This document shows, one piece after another, positions 1 to 8,457 of a stretch of 64,000 bases of DNA (positions are counted from its first letter, which is position 1; the number at the start of each line of letters is the position of its first letter). The notes beneath the pieces were generated by a model. That model saw only the letters and a program-made list of their open reading frames with translations. It ran no database searches and had not been told where the DNA came from. Origin of the DNA: CAWAWP01 sp963841205 (GTDB lineage Bacteria; Chloroflexota; Ktedonobacteria; Ktedonobacterales; JADMIN01); contig CAWJCH010000007.1 in NCBI GenBank assembly GCA_963841205.1, positions 1 through 64,000 on the forward strand, written 5' to 3'. The position numbers and the translations under genes were made by a program.

Positions 1-219
1 GAATGGAAGATTGGAACCCTGACAAACGTCAGTTGGCAGGCCACTTGCGACACGTATGAGGTCACGCGGGATCGCGGCGCGTCTTTCACCGCCAGTGGAC
101 GGCCGTAAACAGCCTCTCGGCTGCAGGTTGGCCGAGCCGCTAGCCGGACCACGCTGTGAAGGTCTCGGGGATGTGGGTACCACACGTGTGAGTCGCCGCT
201 ATGTAGGGGGCTTGCCACG

Positions 220-986
220 ATGCAACTATATGATGAAGGTGAAGGGGCGGCTGAGTCATCTTCCGTATGGTCTTGGGGCTCAACTGCTTTTGCGCCTTCG
301 CAGCGGCGGGTCCTGGTCGTCGAGGACGATCCGGGATCCGGGCGATCGTCGCCGAGTATCTGGCGATCGAGGGCTATGCGATTGCAGAGGCAGTGGATGG
401 GCTGGAGGGGTTGCGGCTGGCGGCGGCGCGGCCGCCGGACCTGGTGATCCTCGACGTCGGCCTGCCGGGCATCGACGGCTTCGAGGTCTGCCGCCGCCTG
501 CGCGCCGCCAGCGCCGTGCCGATCCTGATGCTCACCGCGCGCTCGGCCGAGGCCGACAAGCTCTCCGGCTTCGGCGTCGGCACCGACGACTACCTGACCA
601 AGCCCTTCGCCCCGCGCGAGCTGGTCGGCCGCGTGCGCGCCATCATGCGCCGCGTCGCCGCCACCAGCGTGCCGGCGATGATCCTCGACGACGCCCTGCG
701 CGTCGGCGAGCTGGCGATCCGCCCGGCGCTGCGCGAGGTGACGCGCGGCGGCGAGCCGGTGGCGCTGACCGCGCGCGAGTTCGACCTGCTCTACTACCTG
801 GCGGCGCACCCGCGCCAGATCTTCACGCGCCAGCAACTGCTGCACGAGGTCTGGAACTACGACTACGGCGACCTCGACACGGTGACGGTGCACATGAGCC
901 GCCTGCGCGAGAAGGTCGAGCCGCGCCCCGGCAAGCCGCGCCACCTGCGCACCGTCTGGCGCGTCGGCTACAAGTTCGAGCCCTGA
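220..986 (+). pseudogene. OmpR/PhoB-type response regulator, frameshifted near N-terminus
   Basis: A DNA-binding response regulator with an N-terminal receiver and a C-terminal winged helix. Translation from ATG 220 gives the first receiver strand and acidic pocket (RVLVVEDDPG), then the frame is lost at the GGG run 333-335. The +2-offset frame carries the rest: phosphoacceptor in LVILDVGLPG, the switch Thr in MLTARS, the KPF lysine, and the OmpR wing ending VWRVGYKFEP. The intact paralogue at 27087-27851 has GGGG at the same place, so one G is missing here. From about 406 to the end the two genes are almost identical in DNA, with two substitutions seen, while upstream they diverge strongly. 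This is either a recently inactivated gene or a homopolymer sequencing error. No partner kinase lies next to it. Confidence 0.8.
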
Positions 987-1128
987 CCCCGCCACCTGCC
1001 CCCGCTCCCCCGCGCCGCGTCGAAAACTGTAGCACTTATGTACAGACAACGGAGAATAGACGGGAGGCTGGTGACCCCATTGTCACAGCGACAGTCCGGT
1101 CGCATGCAGCCCCAACCGCCTGGGTGGT

Positions 1129-1318
1129 ATGCCGTGGCTCCCGCGTCGGCTCCGGCATGCCCGAGCACTCCCTGCTCTTGGGAAGAGCGTACTCGGTGTA
1201 CATTACAACCATCACGTAAGGTATTACGTCCCTCATTACAAAAGTGAATTCGCCGCGCCCGGTCCCTATGTGCGGCGTGGCCATCTCTATGCAGCAGGCT
1301 TGCCAAACGGCAACGGTT
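1129..1318 (+). pseudogene. 5' part of a small ORF apparently interrupted by the IS1182-like unit
   Basis: The frame from ATG 1129 runs to the left end of the mobile unit. Its last 35 or so codons look protein-like (YVPHYKSEF, PGPYVRRGHLYAAG). If 1319-4626 is removed, including a possible 2-bp TT duplication, codon 1318+4627-4628 becomes TCG. The frame then continues without a break into 4627-4829, which ends in a stop. The restored product would be about 130 residues. I do not recognise the family. The true start is uncertain, because the first 25 codons look less convincing and no clear Shine-Dalgarno precedes ATG 1129. Confidence 0.4.
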
Positions 1319-1335
1319 CGAGCCTGTTGAAAAAG
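1319..1335 (+). repeat. Left terminal inverted repeat of IS1182-like unit
   Basis: Seventeen bases (cgagcctgttgaaaaag) perfectly complementary to 4608-4624. Beyond these 17 bases the two ends do not align clearly. Confidence 0.75.
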
Positions 1336-1487
1336 TGTTTCGTGTCACTGCTAGCTTGTTCCGGGTTGTCGATACGAGAGCATGTGGCCTAGCATAAACA
1401 GGGCACCGCAGCGAGTGGTGCCCGCTCGATCCCGCAGAGTGGAGCGCCGGAGGGGCCGCGGCCTGGGCCAGCGTGGAAGGGTTCGCC

Positions 1488-1856
1488 ATGAGAAATATCT
1501 CGGACATTCCCGACATTCCGGATCGGGCGACGCGTCTCACGGAAGTAACTGTCGACTGCTATGGTCAGGACGAGGAACTCAGCGCCTTTGAGGTATACCT
1601 CTCCGATGCGCTGCGACCGCCATTCGCCGCAGCCTGGCGCGATCCGGATGAGCCTGGGCATGGAGAGCCGGTGACCGTCTTAGGGGTGGCTGACGCCCAT
1701 AGTCGGCGTGGGATCGTGCTGCAGGTGCGGCGGCAGAGCGGGAAGGAGCGTCGCGTGCTGGCCGAGCACATCTGGGCAGATGAGTTGGCGGACCGCAACG
1801 CGATCGTGCTGGATGATTATCGCGCTTGGGTCAAGCAGGGTGGCTTGGAGTACTGA
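1488..1856 (+). CDS. CcbP-like calcium-binding domain protein (PF11535-like)
   Basis: A 122-residue acidic protein. The pattern 'DCYGQDEELSAFEVYLSDAL' followed by 'PPFAAAW', 'EPVTVLGVAD', 'VRRQSGKERRVLAEHI' and a terminal 'AIVLDDYRAWV' matches my memory of the CcbP family, first described as a cyanobacterial calcium-binding protein. Many members are of unknown role. Start ATG 1488 is preceded by gaaggg at good spacing; an in-frame GTG at 1473 is less likely. It lies inside the inverted-repeat-bounded unit, on the same strand as the transposase and convergent with the next gene, so it may be cargo. The family call rests on pattern memory only. Confidence 0.6.
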   Translation: MRNISDIPDIPDRATRLTEVTVDCYGQDEELSAFEVYLSDALRPPFAAAWRDPDEPGHGEPVTVLGVADAHSRRGIVLQVRRQSGKERRVLAEHIWADELADRNAIVLDDYRAWVKQGGLEY

Positions 1857-1895
1857 GGCTCGCGGTACCAGCGTGCTTGCCCGTCGGGCGGTCGT

Positions 1896-2123
1896 TCATG
1901 TCGCGCTGTGCTGGTCACCTAGCCAGTCGCGCAATGCGGCGTCCAACGCGCGGAAGGCGTCGTCGAGGGTAGGATAGTCTGCAGTTCCCTCCCACACCAT
2001 CCCACCTTCGTCGAGGACACGAATGAAGGAGGAACGATAGGCGTCAGGGCCGATTTCCACCCAGCCCTGCGTCTTAACCCAGCGGGCGATATGGGGGTAC
2101 GCCTGGTCGACTGATTCTGCCAT
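1896..2123 (-). CDS. Small conserved hypothetical protein (75 aa)
   Basis: Starts MAESVDQAYPHIARWV and contains GWVEIGPDAYRSSFIRVLDE, then a TLDDAFRALDAALRDWL amphipathic helix. It resembles a short hypothetical family seen in Chloroflexota and cyanobacteria ('WVKxxGWxEIG...SFVRALDEGGMVWEG'), with no assigned function that I know of. No signal peptide or membrane segment is visible. A ggag element lies about 10 bases before ATG. It follows the HU gene on the same strand after about 100 bases, so the two could be co-transcribed. It lies inside the IS1182-like unit. Confidence 0.65.
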   Translation of the reverse strand: MAESVDQAYPHIARWVKTQGWVEIGPDAYRSSFIRVLDEGGMVWEGTADYPTLDDAFRALDAALRDWLGDQHSAT

Positions 2124-2224
2124 GTGCGTTTTCTCCGGTCCGAGTCGGCGAGCAGTGATCCGCTGAGATGCATCTCGGAGCACGGTCCCTGTGCCCGAGC
2201 CCATGCCCAAGCCGGTACACGACC

Positions 2225-2488
2225 TCACACCATGCCTCGATAGGTTGAGCGCCAGCCGAAGAGCTTGCGCAGCCGCTGCGCAGGGTTGAAGCGGAACACC
2301 CACTGTTCTGGCCCAGGGCGGACATAGAATGAGCCGAAATTGCGGAGTGAGACGGACTCCCCACGTTTGAGAGCCGCGTAGATCTCCTCGAGGGCCGCGT
2401 CGAGGACCTCCTCCACAATCGCGAAGTCCCGATCGGTTCGCTGTGCGACGAGGTGCGCGACCTGCGGCTTCTCGATCCGGTCCGACAT
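2225..2488 (-). CDS. HU/IHF-family DNA-binding protein
   Basis: An 87-residue protein. It has a helical N-terminus (VAHLVAQRTDRDFAIVEEVLDAALEEIYAALKRGESV) and the HU signature strand SLRNFGSFYVRPGP. It continues into FRFNPAQRLRKLFG, where HU usually has the DNA-wrapping arm and final helix. HU proteins bend DNA non-specifically, and IHF-type members assist transposition and recombination. The arm region is short and ends 'WRSTYRGMV', unlike the housekeeping HU C-terminus, so this is a divergent accessory copy. It sits just upstream of, and divergent from, the transposase. It could therefore have served the element, or it could be a host gene captured by it. Confidence 0.8.
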   Translation of the reverse strand: MSDRIEKPQVAHLVAQRTDRDFAIVEEVLDAALEEIYAALKRGESVSLRNFGSFYVRPGPEQWVFRFNPAQRLRKLFGWRSTYRGMV

Positions 2489-2590
2489 CGCCTCGTTTCC
2501 TCTCTTGGCCAGTACGATGCAGGTGGGTGCGCCACGAGTTGTCGCTCGCGAGTCGCCTCGGCGGCGTCTTCGGCGCAGACAATTCACACT

Positions 2591-2596
2591 ATTATA
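2591..2596 (-). promoter_or_regulatory. Perfect -10 box upstream of the HU-like gene
   Basis: Read on the minus strand this is TATAAT, about 105 bases before the HU start at 2488. A good -35 at 16-18 bases is not visible, so the assignment is tentative. Confidence 0.3.
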
Positions 2597-2632
2597 GAAC
2601 TGCCCCGTCTGACAGCCGAAAGGGGTAGGGCC

Positions 2633-4492
2633 ATGATGGGCAGGAAGGACCGGGCCTTGGCGCCGATCCCGGCGATGGCCCTGGAGGACTTGATACCCGC
2701 TGACCACTTCTACCGTCACGTGGATCGCGTGCTTGATCTCAGCTTCGTGCGTGAGCTCGTGCACGGCCGCTATGCGGACGGCATTGGACGGCCCTCCATC
2801 GATCCTGTGGTCTTCTTCAAGCTCCAGCTCGTCTTGTTCTTCGAAGGGCTGCGTTCCGAACGCCAACTGCTGCGTCTGGCCGCCGACCGGCTGAGTGTCC
2901 GCTGGTATCTGGGCTACAACCTTAACGAGGCGTTGCCGGACCATTCGAGTCTCACCCGCATCCGTCTGCGCTACGGTCTGGCGGTCTTTCGGCGCTTCTT
3001 TGAGGCGATTGTCGAGAGCAATGCCAACAGGCAGGACTGGTGTGGGGTCGTGAGCTCTACTTTGATGCCACCCAGGTGCGGGCCCCTGCGGCGCTCGATT
3101 CCCTCACTGCGCTGCGCTTTGCCGTCGAAGCCCGCGAACCGCAGGCGACTCGACAGGCCCACGAAGCGCAGGAAGTGGTCCGGGCCCCGCGGCAGGCGGT
3201 AGCAGCCCACTTGGAGGCGCTCTTCCCCCAGGACGATGCGGATGCCAAGGCCGATGTTTGTCCTACGCTACCGACTGCGCCCACACCGCCAGCTATGCCG
3301 ACGGCCCCACCCTCCTTGCCGCTTGACATCTCTAACACGCTGCGTACGGAGCTGGAAGACGGCGAACGCCGCTCGCCATGACTGGATTGCCCAGGAGGGT
3401 CGCCAGCAACGCACGGTGCATGGCGTCTACCAACGCACGGCTGACTTTCGTATCAGCACCACGGATGCGGACGCCACGCCGATGCGCCTCAAAGGCGGCG
3501 GCACGCACCTGGGGTACCAAACGCACTATGTCGTCGACGGCGGCAAACGCCGCATTATTCTCGGCGTGTTGGTGACCCCAGGTGAGGTGATGGAGAATCA
3601 GCCGATGCTCGACCTGTTGTGGCGCGCACGCTTCCGCTGGAAGCTACGACCGCGGCAGGTGACGGGCGACACCACCTATGGCCCGATTGAGAACATCCAG
3701 GCGATGGAAGACATGGGGCATCCGCGCCTACGTCCCGCTGCCCAACTGGGGAGCACCAACGCCCCTATTTCGGGCCGGGGAAGTTCATCTTTGACGCCGA
3801 GCGCGATCTCTATGTCTGTCCCCAGGGCCAGTTGTTGCGCCCCTTCCGACGGGAATACCGTGCCCAGAAGACCGAGTATCGCGCGGAGCCGTCCACATGC
3901 AACGCCTGCCCGCTCAAAGCGCGCTGCACCCCCAGCGATCATGGCCGCCAAGTCCACCGCCATTTCGCCGAAAGTTATCGGCTCGCGCGGCGTGAAGACC
4001 CCTGGCTTGAGCCATGGGGATGCAGCGCCGCGCCGTCAGGCGCTCCCGGCAACTGGACACCAAACGACTACGTGTGCCATCCTTCACCCCTACCGCAGGG
4101 CCTGCGGGAATGGACGCGTGTGGAGGTGGCTGCGGGCCACGACATGACCGTGTACGACTCACCTAGCTCGCTCGGTGAGCGGTGGTCAGCCCAAGCATCC
4201 CCCGGCTTCAGCCGTGGGGAGTGGTCAACTGGAACGCGTACGCGCCTACCACCAGACGCCAGCCTATGAGAAAGCCATGCGCTTGCGCATGGTGTGGGTC
4301 GAGCCGCTCTTTGCGGAAGCGAAAGACTGGCACGGGCTCCGGCGATTTCGGTTGCGGCGTCTTTGGCGCGTCAATGGCGAGGCGCTCCTGATTGCCGCCG
4401 GACAGAATCTCAAACGGTTACTCTCGCCAAGCGCGGCGGGGCCGTCGGCCGCTACCCAGCGGAGCCGCGTGGGCGTGCAAGCCACTTGCTAG
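2633..4492 (+). pseudogene. IS1182-family transposase, multiple frameshifts, interrupted
   Basis: Translation from ATG 2633 (MMGRKDRALAPIP) gives the N-terminal IS1182 domain (ADHFYRHVDRVLDLSFVREL, RPSIDPVVFFKLQLVLFFEG, SERQLLRLAADRLSVRWYLG). The coding then hops frame near 3045, near 3365 (DWIAQEG, DADATPMRLKGG, LGYQTHYVVD, ITGDTTYG-like) and near 3740-3830 (C-x2-C motif CNACPLKARC). The C-terminal segment (RVRAYHQTPAYEKAMRLR, WVEPLFAEAKDWHGLRRF) resumes after a 229-bp insertion at 4000-4228. With at least three frameshifts and an insertion, it cannot make an active DDE transposase. Start 2633 is preceded by gaaaggggtagg. Confidence 0.85.
4000..4228 (+). mobile_element. TnpB-less IS200/IS605-like element A (229 bp) inside the transposase
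   Basis: The left end is a hairpin (ccctggcttgagccatgggg) and the right end is a hairpin (ccccggcttcagccgtgggg) followed by agtggtcaa. This layout is typical of IS200/IS605 and IS1341-type elements, where the right end encodes the 3' part of the omega RNA. Removing exactly 4000-4228 rejoins gaagac to ctggaacgc and restores the transposase frame (RRED+LERVRAYHQ). This fixes both boundaries and shows insertion without target duplication, as expected for the single-strand Y1 transposition mechanism. The right two-thirds is clearly similar to element B at 43772-43968. Confidence 0.75.
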
Positions 4493-4607
4493 CAGCGATG
4501 TCTGCTTCTTGTCGGCCCTGATCCTCGTGCATGCTCGCCGCCAGGTTGGCGACCCCGCCCAATAAGCTACCTGACAGTGCTAGCTGCTGAACGGCGTTAC
4601 CAGCGGG

Positions 4608-4624
4608 CTTTTTCAACAGGCTCG
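4608..4624 (-). repeat. Right terminal inverted repeat of IS1182-like unit
   Basis: Perfect 17-bp complement of 1319-1335, lying about 115 bases after the last transposase codon. Confidence 0.75.
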
Positions 4625-4626
4625 TT

Positions 4627-4829
4627 CGTTTCTGAGAGTCCATGATGCCGCAGCTGGACAACAAAAGCTCGTCTACCGGATTGGCGATCTCTCCTCGCTC
4701 TTCTCACGCTTTCGTGCAGTCTCTCGCTACTGGCTCTGGAATGCGTCACCACGGCAACGACTCCTTCGCGATAGGTTGGATCGCGAGCTGCGCATGTTTC
4801 GGCTCAATGCCAGGGAGCGGGTCGCATGA
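4627..4829 (+). pseudogene. 3' part of the interrupted small ORF
   Basis: An open stretch of about 67 codons with no start of its own, beginning at the edge of the mobile unit. It reads FLRVHDAAAGQQKLVYRIG, then a basic Arg/Trp-rich helix region (RYWLWNASPRQRLLRDRLD), then a TGA stop. It is in frame with 1129-1318 once the unit and a TT duplication are removed. The protein-like composition, with its many arginine and aromatic residues, suggests real coding origin. I do not recognise the family. Confidence 0.4.
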
Positions 4830-5248
4830 GAGCGACGTAAGCGGCTGCACGAACTTCGTAAGAACGCACCAGTACACTGGTCGCAGGCAGCGCCGCGGTC
4901 ATGACCGACTTCCAAGGGAAGGCTGGTGGGAATGTCCGCGGAGTTCCTGGGAAACGGCCGACCGCCCGGAAACCACGAGACTCCAATGGTACGGCCGTTT
5001 CGATGTCTAAGAAACGACCCGCGAATTCACTGGCGAAGTTACCGTCTCCTAACTCGGAGTGGGCCTCATCCTGCGGCACAGGCAACCTGTGTCCCCGCCC
5101 TCCGCCTCGGGGCTTGCCCATTACCGACGAGTCGAGCCGCTGTGTCGCAACGGTCGGCGCGCTGCTTCGCCTTGGGATGGTTCCGAGCGCACGAGGTGCT
5201 CGTCACGCAGTGGGCGGCCGACGAGACCCATTTAGCTGAGGCCAGCCA
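4830..5248. other. Gap without a supported gene
   Basis: About 420 bases. Several short overlapping frames exist on both strands, but none has family-like sequence. I see no repeat or RNA. Confidence 0.6.
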
Positions 5249-5641
5249 GTGGTGAGCAAGCCGATCATCGATGCGATGGTTCAGGTGTTCGAGGTGGTGG
5301 GCGTCTTGGCCCTGGCGGCGGGCGCGCTTGTTACGGCCATTCGCTTCGTCGCCGCGCTCTTGCACGAGCCGCGTTCTCGCGGCTCAGCTTACTCCGATCT
5401 GCGCAGGGGACTCGGGCGCGCAATACTCGTAGGTCTCGAATTGCTGGTGGCGGCCGACATTGTGAGGACGGTCGCCATCGAGCCAACACTGCAGAACGTC
5501 GCGGAGCTGGGGCTCATCGTGCTGATACGGACATTTCTCAGTTGGTCGCTTGAACTTGAAATCACCGGGCATTGGCCTTGGCAGCCAGAAATTGCGCCCA
5601 GCGAGCCAGACCCTCCGCCCGTGCCCGTCGATAACAACTGA
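5249..5641 (+). CDS. DUF1622 family membrane protein
   Basis: A 130-residue protein with three predicted membrane segments: VFEVVGVLALAAGALVTAIR, then LGRAILVGLELLVAADIV, then ELGLIVLIRTFLSWSLELEI. The 'RRGLGRAILVGLELLVAADIVRT' core followed by 'LIVLIRTFLSWSLELEI.G.WPW' is the DUF1622 signature. The family consists of small inner-membrane proteins of unknown role found across bacteria. The start is GTG 5249, with a second GTG directly after it. There is no strong Shine-Dalgarno, so either could be used. The proline-rich acidic tail (EPDPPPVPVDNN) is presumably cytoplasmic. Confidence 0.85.
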   Translation: MVSKPIIDAMVQVFEVVGVLALAAGALVTAIRFVAALLHEPRSRGSAYSDLRRGLGRAILVGLELLVAADIVRTVAIEPTLQNVAELGLIVLIRTFLSWSLELEITGHWPWQPEIAPSEPDPPPVPVDNN

Positions 5642-6519
5642 TGTGACACCGATGCGCCTTCTCGATTTCACCTGCCGGCAAGTCTGAGATGTTCGATGGG
5701 CCCGAAGCAGTATGTAGCAGTATCCGGTACGACATCCTGGTCGAGTACCCCCCAGGAAGGCCGCTTTGCGTTATGGGTCAAACGCAAAACAAAACGAACC
5801 AAAGGGGAGGGCTGGTTTTTGACACTCCACACGGGCTAAAGCCCGATGGATTCTCAGGAAACGCACGGCCTAACGGCTCACGTTAGCTCCTGAAGGGCCT
5901 GCCCGGCCCCAAGAGGCGTTGCATACTCCCTGGGTGAGTGTGACCTCTGAATGCAACCCAGATCAGCGTATGGCACCACGTCCAAAGTACGTTAGTGCTT
6001 TTACCCACGGGAACGATTTACCGTGGAACCCGCAAACACTATTCAGTTGGTGAGGTGCAAAGTGCCTACAGCAGTATTCTCGCACAAGCGGGCAGAACCG
6101 GCAAATCGCACCAGGCTACTGGCTCAAGCCAACGCAAGCCCTTGCATGCGCATGGGTTAAAGCCCAGCGGCTTTACGGGCCGTTCTGTAATGCGCATGTA
6201 GTCCACATTACGCGCGACGTGATTGCGGCGGCGCAAACTCACGACAGCGTGGTGAGCCCGGGCTCGCCTCGTGAGTTCCCCGGCCCAAGCGCGACGGAGG
6301 CCCAAAGGATGTAATGCGTCCGTCTCACTAACGTCGGACTCGCGGCTCTGGCGACACGTGTGGCTGCGCGACAGCGGGCGATCTGCCCCGTTCGCAGCGA
6401 GTCGTCCTCGCAGGGGATGTCGCGGTACCGTGGGTCAGGACGAGCGCGGGGAACACTTGTGTTAGCAACTATGCAGCCGCGCCATTGAGGGCGCGGCTGC
6501 GACACAACGGAGGTTTGAG
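5642..6519. other. Gene-free stretch holding element E
   Basis: About 880 bases with no supported gene. The middle is a TnpB-less element on the minus strand (listed separately). The last 20 bases carry a ggagg Shine-Dalgarno for the gene at 6520. Confidence 0.6.
5819..6175 (-). mobile_element. TnpB-less IS1341/IS605-like element E with omega-RNA-like right end
   Basis: Read on the minus strand, the segment ending at 5819 finishes with a hairpin (cgggctttagcccg) followed by tgtggagtgtcaa. Upstream of it is a structured GC-rich region with an 'aggagctaacgtgagccgtt' stretch (5870-5895). I recognise this as the conserved region downstream of IS1341-type tnpB genes, which is transcribed as omega RNA. 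The probable left end is a gggctttaaccc hairpin near 6150-6175. No tnpB or tnpA coding remains between the ends. The exact left boundary is uncertain. Confidence 0.6.
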
Positions 6520-7068
6520 GTGACGTTCGGACCCCTACAATTCGTCGTGCTGGGCGTGCGTGGCGAAGAGCAACAAAATTCGGTTGCGAAGACGCTTCGC
6601 GGGCTCAGCGACCGTGGTGCGATCCGCTTAGTCGATATGGTTTACGCTACCAAACAGGATGACGGCACCTGGACGCAGGCGAGCGTCTCGGGGCTCTCGG
6701 ATGATGAGCGCAAGCGATTCGGTGTCGCTGCCGCGGCCTTGATCGGCCTGGGCTACTCGGGCAGGGATGGCGCCCGCGTGGGCGCCGAGTATATGGCCAA
6801 CATGGCCAATTACGATGGCGCCACATTCTCTCAGCGAGACTACGGCGAAAACCTACAGGAAATTAAGCAACACCTGCGCGACATCGGGCAGGATTTGCCA
6901 ACGGGCACAACCGTCGCCGTGGCGCTGATCGAGCATCAATGGATGCCGAAGGCCCGGGAGGAATTGCTCAGAAACGGGATTCTGGTGCTCGGGTCTGGCA
7001 TGATCCGTCCCCGCTCGCTCGTCATGCTGGGGAGGGAGCTCGCCGAGGTCGAGCAAGCCGCTCAATAG
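6520..7068 (+). CDS. DUF6325/DUF1269-like protein
   Basis: A 182-residue soluble protein. It opens with PLQFVVLGVRGEEQQNSVAKTLRGLSDRGAIRLVDMVYATKQDDGTW, the layout of the DUF1269/DUF6325 family: an N-terminal strand, a helix, then 'I.RL.DM.Y..K..DG'. The middle contains AAALIGLG and a glycine-rich turn. The second half repeats the alpha/beta pattern (TVAVALIEHQWMPKAREELLRNGILVLGSGMI). The function is unknown; relatives are often near stress genes. The start is GTG 6520, set by ggaggttt 6 bases upstream. It stands alone, with gaps on both sides. Confidence 0.7.
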   Translation: MTFGPLQFVVLGVRGEEQQNSVAKTLRGLSDRGAIRLVDMVYATKQDDGTWTQASVSGLSDDERKRFGVAAAALIGLGYSGRDGARVGAEYMANMANYDGATFSQRDYGENLQEIKQHLRDIGQDLPTGTTVAVALIEHQWMPKAREELLRNGILVLGSGMIRPRSLVMLGRELAEVEQAAQ

Positions 7069-7926
7069 CACGTCGCAACCGCGTTCGGGATGGCCGAACG
7101 TTACCCCCACTTTCCACGTGCCGTCGTCGCCAGACCTTCGTGTGCGGTGTAGCGGCAGCGGGAGACATCCGAAGCTCGCGAGTACGTCGATCCAGGTTGA
7201 TATGCGAGAGGCCTGCGGCCGCGGTCTGGCGGCGGGTCTCTCGGCCATCGACCGGAGTATGCCCCACGTCTGGCCGCCAGAGTGCCCGTTCAAGGCGTTC
7301 TTTAAGCCTACTTCACATGGGCGTGGAGGTTTTGTTGACAGAGTAACTCCAGCGATCGCGCGCTAGACACGCGAGGCGAACTGGCATTCCAGGGAAGTGA
7401 TTCGCCAGCCCGGCTTGCGACCACGGAACAATCGCGCCACCGGCAGTGTGGGTGGCATCTGAGTCGTCTCGCGCTTGCCGCCGCCACGAGATCGACTCGT
7501 TTTTGGGACGCGAGCACGAAGCCGGAGTGACATTATGCCAGCGCTCGACTGGATTCTCGCTGAGATCTTAATGGTCCTGTATGCGATGTGCCTCATTAAG
7601 GTGTGCAGTCTTCCCATCCTGAGGGGGGACATCGTCCTCGACCTAACTGGCATCTTCGCGCCGATACTTTCGTTGCTAGGCGCCATACTGCTCCCACGCG
7701 CTCGGTTCCCCCTACGCCGCCGACGAGGTCGTACATCATCGCGCTCGTCGAATCCTGGCCACCCGATCGATTACACTCGGCCTGTGACGCAATGAGACTC
7801 TTCAGCCACTCGAACTGCGGCGGGCATGCTCAATGGGATGGTAAGCGCAGCGAAGCTAACCCGGCGTTATACAATAGACCTCACTCCGCAGCCCCACTCC
7901 GCGATGAGTGCTATTTGGTCGAGAGT
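7069..7926. other. Sparse stretch before the GtrA gene
   Basis: About 860 bases. The only candidate is a short hydrophobic frame at 7535-7795, listed with low confidence. No repeat or promoter stands out. Confidence 0.5.
7535..7795 (+). CDS. Possible small membrane protein
   Basis: From ATG 7535 the frame gives two hydrophobic stretches: WILAEILMVLYAMCLIKVCSL and DLTGIFAPILSLLGAILL. These are followed by a basic tail RARFPLRRRRGR. A ggag lies about 8 bases upstream. The two-segment pattern is plausible for a small membrane protein, but the last 25 codons look random and I know no family match. The call rests on hydrophobicity and the start context only. Confidence 0.3.
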   Translation: MPALDWILAEILMVLYAMCLIKVCSLPILRGDIVLDLTGIFAPILSLLGAILLPRARFPLRRRRGRTSSRSSNPGHPIDYTRPVTQ

Positions 7927-8457
7927 ATGGGGGGAGCGGGTGTTAGCGTCGGTCCGAGCTTCGCCCCTTCCGGAGTTGCGCTACTCGACCATCTTCTCAA
8001 GCTTGTTGACGACAAGACCCACGGCAAGGGTGGCATGCTGCAGCGCGCGTTCAGCTACCTGATCATCGGGGCGTTCGGCGCGGTAATCAACCTGATGGTA
8101 TTGGATATTTGCCTATTCGCGGGCCCGATGCCGGCGAACCGCCAGTTACACTGGCTGGTCGCATTCCTCGTTGCCGCCGAAGTCTCGATCTTGGCGAACT
8201 TCATCCCCAATGATCGCATCACATTTGGCCGCCTGCCCGGCCATGCACGACCCTGGTGGCTGCGCTGCGCCAGATTCCACTCGACGACGCTCGTTGGGAC
8301 GGGCGTCACGCTCGTCATTAGCTACTCGCTCCACCGTTGGTTTGGCTTTCTCGCTGTGTTGGCGGAGGCGATCGCCATCGTCGTTGCGCTCGTGTTTAAC
8401 TTCACTTTGCACCACCTCTGGACGTACCGCGCAGTGGGCAAGGAAATGTCCAGGTGA
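7927..8457 (+). CDS. GtrA-like family membrane protein
   Basis: A GtrA/flippase-like protein of about 176 residues. The core begins MLQRAFSYLIIGAFGAVINLMVLDI. It has four membrane segments, ending in 'FNFTLHHLWTYR', which is the family's hallmark 'FNF...R.W.F'. GtrA proteins are thought to move lipid-linked sugars across the membrane for surface polysaccharide glycosylation. ATG 7927 gives a 36-residue lead. ATG 8035 (MLQRAF) would give the compact family length of about 140, and neither has a strong Shine-Dalgarno. No glycosyltransferase gene is adjacent, so its substrate cannot be inferred. Confidence 0.75.
   Translation: MGGAGVSVGPSFAPSGVALLDHLLKLVDDKTHGKGGMLQRAFSYLIIGAFGAVINLMVLDICLFAGPMPANRQLHWLVAFLVAAEVSILANFIPNDRITFGRLPGHARPWWLRCARFHSTTLVGTGVTLVISYSLHRWFGFLAVLAEAIAIVVALVFNFTLHHLWTYRAVGKEMSR

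Larger units (their letters stand above)
1319..4624 (+). mobile_element. IS1182-like unit with passenger genes (about 3.3 kb)
   Basis: The unit is bounded by a perfect 17-bp inverted repeat (cgagcctgttgaaaaag at 1319-1335 and its complement at 4608-4624), a terminal sequence typical of IS1182/IS4-like elements. It holds a degenerate IS1182 transposase at its right end. In its left 1.3 kb it holds three intact-looking genes: a CcbP-like protein, a 75-residue hypothetical and an HU-family protein. Flanking TT on both sides may be a target duplication. Removing the unit joins two halves of an open frame. Ordinary IS1182 elements are 1.6-2 kb with only a transposase. So this is either an element with cargo, or two ends left by separate insertions. 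Confidence 0.6.

Noticed and set aside
5066..5365. Minus-strand frame of 99 codons overlapping the DUF1622 start
   Set aside because: Antisense to DUF1622, with no family features.
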